Assembly (NCBI RefSeq): GCF_000381885.1 | Contig: NZ_KB907225.1 | Location: 62,001 to 126,000 of the forward strand | Reading direction: 5' to 3' | DNA length: 64,000 nt | Origin: Actinomadura atramentaria DSM 43919 | GTDB taxonomy: Bacteria > Actinomycetota > Actinomycetes > Streptosporangiales > Streptosporangiaceae | Part shown: in pieces, positions 55,073 through 63,314 of the stretch | How the letters are laid out: the number at the start of each line of letters is the position of its first letter | Numbering within the stretch: the stretch's first letter is position 1 | Translations under genes and position numbers: made by a program | The notes under the pieces: generated by a model | Seen by the model: the letters and a program-made list of their open reading frames with translations, nothing else | Database searches by the model: none | Told to the model about the DNA's origin: nothing

Positions 55073-56103
55073 GCACGTCCGACGTGACGAAGCAGGGCAT
55101 CCGGGGCGAACGGCAGGGCCGGGCCGCGCTCGTCGGCGAGGGGCTGCGGCGGCGTCGCCGGGGCCGGGGCCGCCGGGGCGAGCAGGCGATGGTCCCCGAC
55201 GCCGAGTTCACCTCGTACTACGGCAAACCCGTCCTGAACCCGCCCACCTGGGAGGCGCGCGACATCGCGGGCTACTTCTTCCTCGGCGGTCTCGCCGGGG
55301 CCGGGTCGGTGCTGGCGGCGGGCGCGGAGTTCACCGGGCGGCCCGCCGCCGCGCGGGCGCTGAAGGTCTCGTCGCTGCTGGCGATCTCCGGGTCCACGGC
55401 GGCGCTGATCCACGACCTCGGCCGCCCGTCGCGCTTCTACAACATGCTGCGCGTCATGCGGCCGACGTCGCCGATGAGCATGGGTTCGTGGCTGCTCGCC
55501 GCGTACGGCCCGGCGGCGGGCGCGGCGGCGGTGCTGGACGTCACCGGGCTGTTCCCCCGCCTCGGCCGGATCGCGGCGGGCAGCGCGGCGGTGCTCGGGC
55601 CGGGCGTCGCGACGTACACGGCGGTGCTCGCGACCAACACCGCCGTCCCGGCCTGGCACGACGGGTTCCGGGAGATGCCGTTCGTCTTCGCCGGATCGGC
55701 CTCGATGGCGGCGGCCGGGCTCGCGCTCGCCGCCGCGCCGCGCGCCGAGGCCGGGCCCGCCCGGACCGTCGCGCTGCTCGCGGCGGCGCTGGAGAACGCG
55801 GCGGTGCTGCGGATGGAGCGCCGCCTCGGCATGGTCGCCGAACCGTACAAGACGGGACGCGGCGGACGGCTGATGCGCGCCGCGAAGATCCTGTCCGTCG
55901 CGGGCGCGGTGGGCGGCGCGGCGCTCGGCGGGCGCAGCCGCACGGCCGCCGTCGCCGCCGGGACGGCCCTGCTCGCGGCCTCGGCCTGTACGCGGTTCGG
56001 GGTGTTCTACGCCGGAATGCAGTCGGCGTCCGACCCCAAGTACACCGTCGTCCCGCAGCGCGAACGGCGGGACGCCCGGGAGGGTGTGACCCGTCTCGCG
56101 TGA
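55069..56103 (+). CDS. nrfD: NrfD/PsrC-type quinone-reducing membrane subunit
   Basis: 344 aa. An Arg-rich N-terminus is followed by about eight helices of the NrfD/PsrC family: GYFFLGGLAGAGSVLAAGAEF, LIHDLGRPSRFYNMLRVMR, SMGSWLLAAYGPAAG and LATNTAVPAWHD. It binds menaquinone and passes electrons from the beta subunit; it has no heme. GTG 55069 overlaps the beta stop (GTGA). It replaces the cytochrome b556 gamma subunit of E. coli FDH-N. Confidence 0.88.
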   Translation: MSTSDVTKQGIRGERQGRAALVGEGLRRRRRGRGRRGEQAMVPDAEFTSYYGKPVLNPPTWEARDIAGYFFLGGLAGAGSVLAAGAEFTGRPAAARALKVSSLLAISGSTAALIHDLGRPSRFYNMLRVMRPTSPMSMGSWLLAAYGPAAGAAAVLDVTGLFPRLGRIAAGSAAVLGPGVATYTAVLATNTAVPAWHDGFREMPFVFAGSASMAAAGLALAAAPRAEAGPARTVALLAAALENAAVLRMERRLGMVAEPYKTGRGGRLMRAAKILSVAGAVGGAALGGRSRTAAVAAGTALLAASACTRFGVFYAGMQSASDPKYTVVPQRERRDAREGVTRLA

Positions 56104-56166
56104 GGAACGCGCTTCGCCGGGTATCGGGCCGTTAGCAGAGGAAACGCACCCGAAAGGAGCGCACCG

Positions 56167-56598
56167 ATGCCGATGATGACAAGCGGCGGCAAGGTCAGGA
56201 AGAGCGAGCTGCCGAGCACGATCCAGCGGTCCGACGCCAAGGCCCAGCGGACGTTCGCCGAGGCGCACGACTCCGCGACGAAGGAGTACGGGACGGGCCA
56301 GCGCGCCTTCCGCGTCGCCTACGGCGCGCTGAAGCACACCCACGAGAAGGTCGGCGACCACTGGCAGCCGAAGGCCGGGGGGCGCAAGGGGCCGTCCGAC
56401 CCGCAGTCCAAGGGCGGCCGGAACACGCACCGGACGAGCGCGGGCGGCGTCGACATGGAGGCGCCCAAGCAGCACCTCTACGAGGTCGCCAAGCGGCTGG
56501 ACGTGCCGGGGCGGTCGTCGATGACCAAGATGCAGCTCGTCAAGGCCATCGAGAAGGCCAACAACCGCGACACGCGCAAGGCGCGCGGGCGGGCTTGA
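56167..56598 (+). CDS. ChaB-like protein with C-terminal SAP/Rho-N motif
   Basis: 143 aa. The N-terminal ChaB domain (LPSTIQRSDAKAQRTFAEAHDSATKEY in parts, then AYGALKHTHEKVGDHW) is followed by a linker and a Rho-N/SAP-like helix pair (HLYEVAKRLDVPGRSSMTKMQLVKAI). The fold suggests nucleic-acid binding; function unknown. The start follows AAGGAG. The stop codon lies inside a tandem repeat. Confidence 0.83.
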   Translation: MPMMTSGGKVRKSELPSTIQRSDAKAQRTFAEAHDSATKEYGTGQRAFRVAYGALKHTHEKVGDHWQPKAGGRKGPSDPQSKGGRNTHRTSAGGVDMEAPKQHLYEVAKRLDVPGRSSMTKMQLVKAIEKANNRDTRKARGRA

Positions 56599-56658
56599 AC
56601 CACGGGCTTGAACCACGGGCGTGAACCACGGGCTTGAACCACGGGCGTGAACCGGGGG
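56595..56658. repeat. 13-bp tandem repeat over the ChaB stop codon
   Basis: Units TTGAACCACGGGC or GTGAACCACGGGC start at 56595, 56608, 56621, 56634 and 56647. The first contains the ChaB TGA stop. Each copy has a TGA in one frame, so slippage would not lengthen the protein much. Unknown role. Confidence 0.8.
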
Positions 56659-56662
56659 TAGA

Positions 56663-57454
56663 TCAGCGGCCCGTCCGGCGGGCGGTGATGGCCCGCTCGA
56701 CGTCCGTCAGCGCGGCGGCGAACCGGGTGCCGGGTGCGGCGCGGGCGACCGCGCGGGCGTCGGCCATCCGGTCCACGTCCCGCAGCGGCGGCAGGTCCGC
56801 CACCGACAGCCCGAGCGCGGCCAGGCGGCGGCGCTGCGAGCGCAGCGTGGACGACCGGCTCATCGGGACGCCCGCGCAGATCCCCGCCACGTTCCGGCGC
56901 AGGCCGATCGCCCAGTAGCCGCCGTCGTCGGCCGGGCCGAGGACCGCGTCGGCGCTCGCGACCGCCGACAGCGACGACGCCAGCAGCCCCGGCGTCACCT
57001 GCGGCGTGTCGTAGGCGATGAGCAGCGCGGGCGTCCCGGCGTCGGCGAACGCGCCCTCCAGCCGCGCGCCGAGGTCCCCCGGGCGCTGCGGGACGACCTC
57101 GACGCCGTCCGGCACCCACGGGCCGGGCGCGCCGTCCAGCACCAGGCACGTCCACGCCGGACGGGCCGCGCGCGCCGCGTGCAGCGTGTCCGCCAGCATC
57201 GCCTCGGCCAGCGAGCACGCCTCGCCGGGCGTGCAGGGCGGGCAGAGCCGCGTCTTCACCCGGCCGGGCACCGGCGACTTGGCGAGGATCAGCAGCCCGG
57301 CGGCGCGCGGCGGCAGCCCGCCGTGGACCCGCGCGGCGGCCCGCTCGCGGCGGCCGACGGCGCCCGGCTCGCCGTGGGCCTGCGCGTGCCGGGCGCGGCC
57401 CGGCGGGCAGGCGTCGGGGTCGAGCGGCCGGGCGCGGCGGTGGGCGAGGGTCAT
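56663..57454 (-). CDS. DUF2064 / TIGR04282 glycosyltransferase-like protein
   Basis: 263 aa. GT-A-like, CofC-related transferase: LLILAKSPVPGRVKTRL, PALLIAYDTPQVTP, VLGPADDGGYWAIGL and SRSSTLRSQRRRLAALG. These place it in the rSAM/selenodomain-associated transferase group; nucleotide-sugar or phosphonate transfer is typical. ATG 57454 overlaps the JmjC gene stop (ATGA). Last gene of a three-gene operon. Confidence 0.82.
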   Translation of the reverse strand: MTLAHRRARPLDPDACPPGRARHAQAHGEPGAVGRRERAAARVHGGLPPRAAGLLILAKSPVPGRVKTRLCPPCTPGEACSLAEAMLADTLHAARAARPAWTCLVLDGAPGPWVPDGVEVVPQRPGDLGARLEGAFADAGTPALLIAYDTPQVTPGLLASSLSAVASADAVLGPADDGGYWAIGLRRNVAGICAGVPMSRSSTLRSQRRRLAALGLSVADLPPLRDVDRMADARAVARAAPGTRFAAALTDVERAITARRTGR

Positions 57455-58383
57455 CCGGTCCTCCCCCGGATCGGCGCGTACAGGACGCCCGAGTCGGCCA
57501 GGGCGCGCCAGACCTCGGCCTCGGCCGGGTCGGGCGGCAGGTCGGGGCCGCCGCAGCGGCGCGCGTGCAGCTCGCGGACCAGCGCGTCCATCGCGGCGAG
57601 GCGGTCGCCCGGCGCGCCGGGGGCGGCCAGGACGGCGCGGACGCGGGCCAGGTCGGCGCGGTCGACGGCGGTCAGCGCGGCCGGGCCCGGCGCGGACGCG
57701 GCGATCCCCGCCGCCCGCCACGTCGTGTGGACGCGGCCGCCGAGCGCCCGGTTGAGCGCGTTGCGCGGCAGCCGGACGCGGACCGCGAGGCCGTCCCCGA
57801 AGTGCTCGACGCGGTGCCACCAGCCGGTCGGCACGAACGCGGTGTCGCCGGGCCCCAGCTCGCCCGCGGACTCGTCCGGGAACGGGCCCGCGGCGCGGCC
57901 GACGTTGAGGAACGGATCGACGTCCGGCGACCTTCCGGGCGGCACCCAGCGGACGCGCGCGGTGCCGGACGCCTGGTGCAGCAGAACGCCGCGCAACTCC
58001 GCGTCGAAATGCAGTGCGGACACCTCGCCCTTCCGGCCCACGCGGAACCGGCGCTCGCCGCCCCGGAAACGCACCGGCGGCCCGGCGACGCCCCGCAGCT
58101 CCGGCGGAATCGGCCGCCACAGGCAGCGGAATCCCGCGCCCGCTCCCGCCAGATAGCCGCGCAGGGTGGCTCTCAGGTGCTCGGGGTCGCTTCCCTCGGG
58201 ATCGGCACGGCCCAACAGGAGGTCCAGGCCGCCGAGACGATCCAGTGCGGCGGTTCTGGCGGGCGGGCCGGCGAAAATCGCGGGACGGGCCTCGGCGGCG
58301 TACTCGCGGAGAAATCGCCGCGCGCCGGGAAAGCGGACGCGTTCGGTCTCCTGAATGGTCGCGGCCTTTTCGGGAATCGGCAC
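57451..58383 (-). CDS. JmjC/cupin-8 family oxygenase-like protein
   Basis: 310 aa. Double-stranded beta-helix oxygenase: the metal site is HFD (SALHFDAELRG) and a distal His in GWWHRVEHFG; 2-oxoglutarate dependence is inferred. Family members hydroxylate proteins or small molecules. GTG 58383 is 6 bases from the upstream gene's stop, so they share one mRNA. Confidence 0.82.
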   Translation of the reverse strand: MPIPEKAATIQETERVRFPGARRFLREYAAEARPAIFAGPPARTAALDRLGGLDLLLGRADPEGSDPEHLRATLRGYLAGAGAGFRCLWRPIPPELRGVAGPPVRFRGGERRFRVGRKGEVSALHFDAELRGVLLHQASGTARVRWVPPGRSPDVDPFLNVGRAAGPFPDESAGELGPGDTAFVPTGWWHRVEHFGDGLAVRVRLPRNALNRALGGRVHTTWRAAGIAASAPGPAALTAVDRADLARVRAVLAAPGAPGDRLAAMDALVRELHARRCGGPDLPPDPAEAEVWRALADSGVLYAPIRGRTG

Positions 58384-58389
58384 GGCGGG

Positions 58390-59181
58390 TCAGTCCTCGA
58401 ACCGGCCGGCGAGCAGGAGCGCGCCCGCTCCGGTCGCTCTGGGATTCGCGTCGCGGGGGACGCCGCCGGGCGTCCAGAGCCAGTCGCCCGCCGTGAGCGT
58501 CCCGTCCGCGGAGTCGAGCGCGCCGCCGGTGACGACGGCCCAGTCGGCGTCGGGGAGCGGCGCGTGCGGCTCGACCAGGAGCTGCCAGAGGACGAGCCGC
58601 GCCCGGCCGGTGAACGGCAGGAAGCGGTGGTCGGCGATGTCCGCCAGGTCCCGGACGGCCTCGTCCGCGCCCGGGGTCCTGGACGTCAGCCGGCCGTCGA
58701 ACCTGCTGGCCAGGGCCGTCCAGCGGCCGTCGACGCGGGCCGGGCCGTCGTCGCGCGGATCGGGGGCGCGGGGGCCGGCCGGCTCGGGCAGGGCCGTGAA
58801 CAGCAGCGCGCCATCTGGGCCCGCCGTCGCGGGGGCCGTTCCGGCGGGCTCCCACAGCCAGTCGCCCGCCGTCAGCGTCCGGCCGCCGTGCCGGACGGAA
58901 CCGGCGACGACCGCCCGCAGCGCGGCGGTCCCGTGCGTCGGGGCGTCCGCGCGCAGATCCGCCAGGTAGGCGACGAACCTCGTCCTGCTTCGTGGGGCTA
59001 TCGGCAGGAGCCAGCGCACCGCGCCGCCGTCGAGCAGGTCGCGCGTCCGGGCCCGGACGCGGACGGCCGCCCCGTCGCGCGAGCACAGCGCGCCGCCGCC
59101 GACCTCGGGCGCCAGCGCCAGCACCCGCCGGACCGCGGGACCGAACGGCTCCCTCCCGTTCCGGGCGGTGGCCTTATTCAT
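58390..59181 (-). CDS. Duplicated cupin-like protein
   Basis: 263 aa. Two similar halves each ending in LTAGDWLW (LTAGDWLWEPAGT near 105-120 and LTAGDWLWTPGG near 230-242), so it is a gene-internal duplication of a cupin-like fold. Each half lacks the full His-rich cupin motif. The ATG follows GGAGG. First gene of the cupin-JmjC-DUF2064 operon. It is not matched to a known family by me. Confidence 0.62.
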   Translation of the reverse strand: MNKATARNGREPFGPAVRRVLALAPEVGGGALCSRDGAAVRVRARTRDLLDGGAVRWLLPIAPRSRTRFVAYLADLRADAPTHGTAALRAVVAGSVRHGGRTLTAGDWLWEPAGTAPATAGPDGALLFTALPEPAGPRAPDPRDDGPARVDGRWTALASRFDGRLTSRTPGADEAVRDLADIADHRFLPFTGRARLVLWQLLVEPHAPLPDADWAVVTGGALDSADGTLTAGDWLWTPGGVPRDANPRATGAGALLLAGRFED

Positions 59182-59195
59182 TTCTGGGACCTCCA

Positions 59196-59277
59196 CTTCG
59201 CCGGGGGTCGGCGAAGATCGGAAACGGTCTCGCTTCGGGCTGCCGCCCACGCTAAGCCGGGCCCCGTCCGGTGTAAA
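59196..59277 (-). promoter_or_regulatory. Promoter and hairpin of the cupin-JmjC-DUF2064 operon
   Basis: Minus strand TTTACA (59277-59272), 17 bp, TAGCGT (59254-59249), with a start near 59242. A perfect 8-bp hairpin CTTCGCCG (59196-59203) / CGGCGAAG (59209-59216) lies just upstream of the GGAGG ribosome site; it could be an operator or block translation. Confidence 0.6.
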
Positions 59278-59356
59278 GGGGAACAAAACCGTCACCATAA
59301 ATGGGCGGGAACGAAAAAGGCCCGCGCCACCGTCCGATAACGCGGAATACGCTCCG

Positions 59357-60157
59357 CTACCGCCGCACCGCGACGGCCGCGACGGTGAACGTCCGCTCCG
59401 GATGCGCGACGGGCTCGCCGCCCGGGTCCGGCCGCCACAGCGGCGTGTACGTCAGGCCGGGTTCCAGCAGCTCGAAGTCGCCGAACAGGGCGGCGACGCC
59501 GTCGCGCGAGCGGCCCCGGAAGCGGCGCGCCATCGGCTGGAAGACGCGCGTGACGTCGCCCTGCGCCTCCGGTTCGGGGTCCTGCGTGATGTGCGTGACG
59601 ACGAGGTGGCTGCCGGGCGCGAGCCGCTCGTGCAGCCGCCGCACCGCGCCGCTCGCGACGTCGTCGTCCTCGATGAAGCCGAGCAGGCGGTCCAGCACGA
59701 CGGCGACGGGTTCGCGCAGGTCAAGCAGCTCCTGGACGCGCGGATCGTCCAGCACGGCGTCCGGTCGCTCCGTCCCGACCGCGACGACCGCCGCGCGCCG
59801 CACGTTCGTCAGCAGCGCGCGGGCGTGCGCGAGCACCACCGGATCGCCGTCCGCGAACACCACGCGCGGGTCCGCGACGACCTCCGCGGCCGTCTCATGC
59901 ACGTTCCCCGCCGCGGGAAGCTTCGTCCCGACGTCGATGTACTGCCGAATCCCCGTCCGCGCGAGATGCCGCACCGCCCGCCGCACGAACGCGTGGTTCT
60001 CCCGCGCCGCCGTCCGCGCCTCCGGCACGACGGCCAGCAGTTGCTCCACGACCGCCCGGTCGACCGCGTAGTTGTCCTTGCCGCCGAGCAGGCAGTCGTA
60101 GATCCGCGCGGCGTTGGGCACGCGGAGATCGACGCCGACGGGCGGCTCGGCGACCAT
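59357..60157 (-). CDS. DUF574-family SAM-dependent methyltransferase
   Basis: 266 aa. Typical of actinobacteria: NAARIYDCLLGGKDNYAVDR, DVGTKLPAAGNVHE, FADGDPVVLAHARALL and TVAAVAVRR. In most relatives the SAM loop is DIGTGLPT; here it is DVGTKLPA, a Lys in place of Gly. Substrates are unknown. ATG 60157 after GGAGG. Confidence 0.87.
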   Translation of the reverse strand: MVAEPPVGVDLRVPNAARIYDCLLGGKDNYAVDRAVVEQLLAVVPEARTAARENHAFVRRAVRHLARTGIRQYIDVGTKLPAAGNVHETAAEVVADPRVVFADGDPVVLAHARALLTNVRRAAVVAVGTERPDAVLDDPRVQELLDLREPVAVVLDRLLGFIEDDDVASGAVRRLHERLAPGSHLVVTHITQDPEPEAQGDVTRVFQPMARRFRGRSRDGVAALFGDFELLEPGLTYTPLWRPDPGGEPVAHPERTFTVAAVAVRR

Positions 60158-60700
60158 GACCACCTCCGGGGAGCGACGGTGAGACGACCCTAACGCCCCC
60201 GTAACCAGAACATCCCGCGATCCCCCGAACCTGACAACCCCGCCCACAAAACCCGAACTCATCTCACAAATATCGCGTCCGAGCCGCATCGCCTTTTGTA
60301 AGACCGACCGCGCCGCCGCCGAGGTGCCGAAGAGCGCACCGCAGGCGCCCGCGCCCGCCCGCGAGAGCGACCTCCCGACCCGGTACTGGTCCGGCGTGGC
60401 CCGCAAACCGTTAACAACGGCTGCCGCGCAGAACGACGAGATCGCCGAAGAATAGGGGTGATCCATTCCTGGTACATCACCTCACGCTGCGCGTCAACCA
60501 GTCGGCTCCGGGTTCCGCAAGGCCGGGGTAGGACAGGAATCAAGAAGCAGGCGGTGTACGCCGCCGCACGCGGTACCTTACGATTACATGTGTCACTTCC
60601 ATCCGAGGCGACGAGCACCGCACCAGACGCCGGAGAATGGTTCACAAAACCCTTCCCGCGTTGTCGCGGATTCAACGTTCCCGAATTCACGGAGGTCGAT
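60158..60700. other. Noncoding or remnant segment
   Basis: 543 bp with no protein I can support. It is more AT-rich than its neighbours. A frame runs through into the next gene, but it lacks a family match and a ribosome site. Confidence 0.4.
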
Positions 60701-61357
60701 ATGGAGCCGGGCGTCATGCGGTTGGGCGACAGTCTCGTCGCGGGAGGACCCTCCCTCAACGAGGGCGACGGAATGTTATTGTTCCTGACCCTCACCTCCG
60801 ACGGGAAACTGCGCGTACACGACCTCAGCGGCAATGTTCTCTGGTCCCCGCCGGTCGGCGACGCGAAGCTGACCAGCGCGACACTGACCCAGGACGGCAA
60901 CTTCGCGGCGTACACGGGCGTGTTCGACGACCGCAAGGAGGTCTGGTCGACCGGCACGGCCGGAAAAGGCGTCACCGAGATGCAGCTCTCGGGCGGACGG
61001 CTCGCCCTCATCGACACCAACAGGATGCGGGTCGTGTGGACCTCGACCCAGCACGACTCCGCCGAAGAAGCGAACCGGGCCCAGGACGGCTCCCAGCCCG
61101 TCCCCGACAGGCTCACCCTCAGCCGACACCCGGCCCTCGACCTCTCGGCTCTCGGAGCGAACGGCGCGGAGATATTCGTCGACCTCCGAGGCGACCTCGC
61201 CTCGGCGGCCACGTCCGGAGCCGAAGTCGTCAGAATCGTACGAATCTCCCCGCAACCCGACACGGGTGCAGTAGTCGAGTTCGCGGACGGCAGCACCCGA
61301 ACATACGAGTCGACCGACGAACTCACGATCTGCCGAATCACAGGCGAAGACAACTGA
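60701..61357 (+). CDS. Bulb-type (B-) lectin domain protein, no export signal
   Basis: 218 aa. N-terminal half is a B-lectin fold: GDSLVAGGPSLNEGDGMLLF, LTLTSDGKLRVHD, NVLWSPP, TLTQDGNFAAYTG and MQLSGGRLALIDT; the QxDxNxVxY sugar motif is degenerate. The C-terminal half is unrecognised. No signal peptide, so it should be cytosolic, unusual for a lectin. ATG 60701 has GGAGG 5 bases upstream. Confidence 0.72.
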   Translation: MEPGVMRLGDSLVAGGPSLNEGDGMLLFLTLTSDGKLRVHDLSGNVLWSPPVGDAKLTSATLTQDGNFAAYTGVFDDRKEVWSTGTAGKGVTEMQLSGGRLALIDTNRMRVVWTSTQHDSAEEANRAQDGSQPVPDRLTLSRHPALDLSALGANGAEIFVDLRGDLASAATSGAEVVRIVRISPQPDTGAVVEFADGSTRTYESTDELTICRITGEDN

Positions 61358-61572
61358 GCCCGAGCACGCCCGCCGACCTCCCACGGACACGCGCCGACGC
61401 CGTAGGCGCGTTCGCTCGTCCCGCTGGCGGGCATAGGCGAACGTCTTCCCGCCCCGGCTGAACACCATCCCCATCAGGCTGAGCCGACCGTCTCCGGTTG
61501 GTCGTGGCAGCGCCCCGCGGTCGGGCTGTTGCAGGCCGAATAAGCGGGCGACCGAACTGCTCTGCGAACGGC

Positions 61573-61604
61573 GAACGGGCGAACACGATCGTGTTCGCCC
61601 GTTC
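61573..61604 (-). terminator. Terminator after tRNA-Lys
   Basis: 32-bp perfect palindrome (GAACGGGCGAACACGA and its complement) 11 bp beyond the tRNA 3' end. Confidence 0.8.
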
Positions 61605-61614
61605 CCCTGTCGGG

Positions 61615-61687
61615 TGCGCCGTCAGGGACTTGAACCCCGAACCCGCGGATTAAGAGTCCGCTGCTCTGCCAATTGAGCTAACGGCGC
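61615..61687 (-). tRNA. tRNA-Lys (CTT)
   Basis: 73 nt. Acceptor GCGCCGT / ACGGCGC pair; D-arm GCTC...GAGC; anticodon stem GCGGA with loop CTCTTAA and TCCGC, anticodon CTT; T-loop TTCAAGT. CCA is not encoded. A -10-like TATCCT (minus strand, 61728-61733) lies 41 bp upstream. Confidence 0.93.
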
Positions 61688-61797
61688 ATGCCTTCGCGGC
61701 CGATCCGACGGCCTGTCCGGCTCCTCAAGGATAGCAGCACCCGGGCAGTGTCTCAGACGGGGTCGTTCCACGAGGATCAGCAACCGTCGATGCGGTG

Positions 61798-61832
61798 GGT
61801 GTCACCGGCCTGTCTGGCTGGCCGGTGACACC
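61798..61832 (-). terminator. Terminator of the right-edge operon
   Basis: 13-bp stem GGTGTCACCGGCC (61798-61810) / GGCCGGTGACACC (61820-61832), 9-nt loop, 20 bp beyond the stop at 61852. Confidence 0.75.
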
Positions 61833-61851
61833 TGCCGACGTGACTGACGTA

Positions 61852-62973
61852 TTACTGAAGCGCGCGGGCCATCTCAGCCCACTCGTTGACGCAAAGGAAA
61901 ACATCATCCAGCCGCTTCAGCGAGGTCGAGATCCGCACGGCACGCTTCCGAAGCTGACGGCTCAGTCCCTTGACCCCATCCATCACCTCGTTCATCGTAC
62001 TGAGGTCGCCCGCCATGCCGGATGTGGATGACGCGTCCAAGCCGACGAGCTGCCGGAGCAGATCATCGACCCCGTCCGGCCGGTCGTCCTCGGGCAACTC
62101 CGCGACGAACGCGAGGATGTTGCGAATGCTTCCGTCGATGTCCTTCATCCGCTCGGAGAGACGTGCGGTCGCCGTATCGAGAGCATCGACAGGGCCATCG
62201 ATCGCCCGCGAAAACTCCGAGAACGCAACGAGGTAGTCCTTGGGAGGGGCTCCTCTCCGGTTCAGCCGGTCGATCGAAGGAACCGACTCCTCCGTAACGT
62301 CGCCCAACGCGATGATGGCCTTCGTTACATCGTCGAAGTCCTGCGAAACCATCACGAGTTCCGTCTCGAGGAAAGCCGTTGCCTCGACCAGGCCAGGTTC
62401 CTCGGGATCGTCCGGCGTCGCCGCCCCTGTCACCAAGGTCTCCGACCCCCCACCATTCTCCATGATCCGTGCAGGGGTCAGCACCTCGAATCCGTCTTTA
62501 AGACCAGCTTCCAGCGCAGCTTCGAGTTCTTTACGGGCCCGGACGAGACCCGCCGGCGTCCGTTCAAACCTGATCGTCCTGATGTTGGCGACATCGAACG
62601 GAAGCTTCTTGTGGTCTCCGATTTGGATCGTCGGCTTACCCGTCGCGTGCCGCATGCCCAGTTCGTACATGACGTTGGCGTTTCCGCCCCCGAGGTCCGC
62701 GATAACAATGTCCGCATCCCGGACAAGGCGGCAGATCTGCTCCGTGATCTCGCCAGATCCGGGGAGCTCGTCGGCGCGCCACAGCGCAATATCGTACTTC
62801 TTACAGGCTGCCGCCGTGACGCTTTCGTAGATTTCGAGCGCTTCCTCATACTTCTCCCTTTCGGGCGTGTCAGGTGCGGCGAGACGGTCCCCGATCGGAC
62901 CGATTGCGAAACACGTCCACGACCGGTTCTTCCCCTGCGGCACGACCACGGCGGATGGCGAAACGACGGTCAT
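61852..62973 (-). CDS. Nucleoside 2-deoxyribosyltransferase-like protein with helical C-terminus
   Basis: 373 aa. Residues 18-130 match the NDT-like fold: WTCFAIGPIGD, WRADELPGSGEI, IVIADLGGGNANVMYELGMR and GKPTIQIGD. Relatives with the GPIGD-RADE-DLGGGNxNVxYELG pattern often form effector modules in bacterial immunity, where they cut nucleotides or NAD-like molecules. From about 190 on, long amphipathic helices dominate. ATG 62973 has AGGAG 5 bases upstream. Its lower G+C sets it apart from the rest of the window. Confidence 0.75.
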   Translation of the reverse strand: MTVVSPSAVVVPQGKNRSWTCFAIGPIGDRLAAPDTPEREKYEEALEIYESVTAAACKKYDIALWRADELPGSGEITEQICRLVRDADIVIADLGGGNANVMYELGMRHATGKPTIQIGDHKKLPFDVANIRTIRFERTPAGLVRARKELEAALEAGLKDGFEVLTPARIMENGGGSETLVTGAATPDDPEEPGLVEATAFLETELVMVSQDFDDVTKAIIALGDVTEESVPSIDRLNRRGAPPKDYLVAFSEFSRAIDGPVDALDTATARLSERMKDIDGSIRNILAFVAELPEDDRPDGVDDLLRQLVGLDASSTSGMAGDLSTMNEVMDGVKGLSRQLRKRAVRISTSLKRLDDVFLCVNEWAEMARALQ

Positions 62974-63041
62974 ACGATCTCCTCATGTTTGATGGCGAGC
63001 TGGATTTCTGTGTCCAGTCCGCATGCCATAAGCCAGTACCA

Positions 63042-63314
63042 TCAGTCATGCTGGACGTCGAGAGCGAGCTGAATCCCAGATTGCACGTAATCAAGATCGA
63101 TCGGGAATTCCTCGATCCCCAGAACGTTCATGAGCGCGAGTGTCGGAACCCGGTACTTCCGGCCTGCTCGGATGACTTCACAGGGGAAACGATCCTCGCG
63201 GACCATTCGGTAGGCGGTTTGTACATGGATGTCGAGCGCTCTGGCCGCCGTCCGCATGCTCACAGCCAGCGGTAGGGCGAAGACCTCGGCAAACGTGAGT
63301 GGAGCGCTGGTCAT
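63042..63314 (-). CDS. Excisionase-type helix-turn-helix protein
   Basis: 90 aa. MerR/excisionase-like HTH in SMRTAARALDIHVQTAYRMV then REDRFPCEVIRAGRKYRVP. Such proteins regulate integrated elements or nearby genes. ATG 63314 overlaps the upstream stop (ATGA). It is followed after 68 bp by the deoxyribosyltransferase-like gene. Confidence 0.78.
   Translation of the reverse strand: MTSAPLTFAEVFALPLAVSMRTAARALDIHVQTAYRMVREDRFPCEVIRAGRKYRVPTLALMNVLGIEEFPIDLDYVQSGIQLALDVQHD

Noticed and set aside
60458..60700. N-terminal extension of the B-lectin protein
   Set aside because: No ribosome site or signal peptide; ATG 60701 has GGAGG.
61615..61687. tRNA-Lys as an attachment site for the right-edge genes
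   Set aside because: The genes lie on its 5' side and no repeat of the tRNA 3' end is seen within the window.
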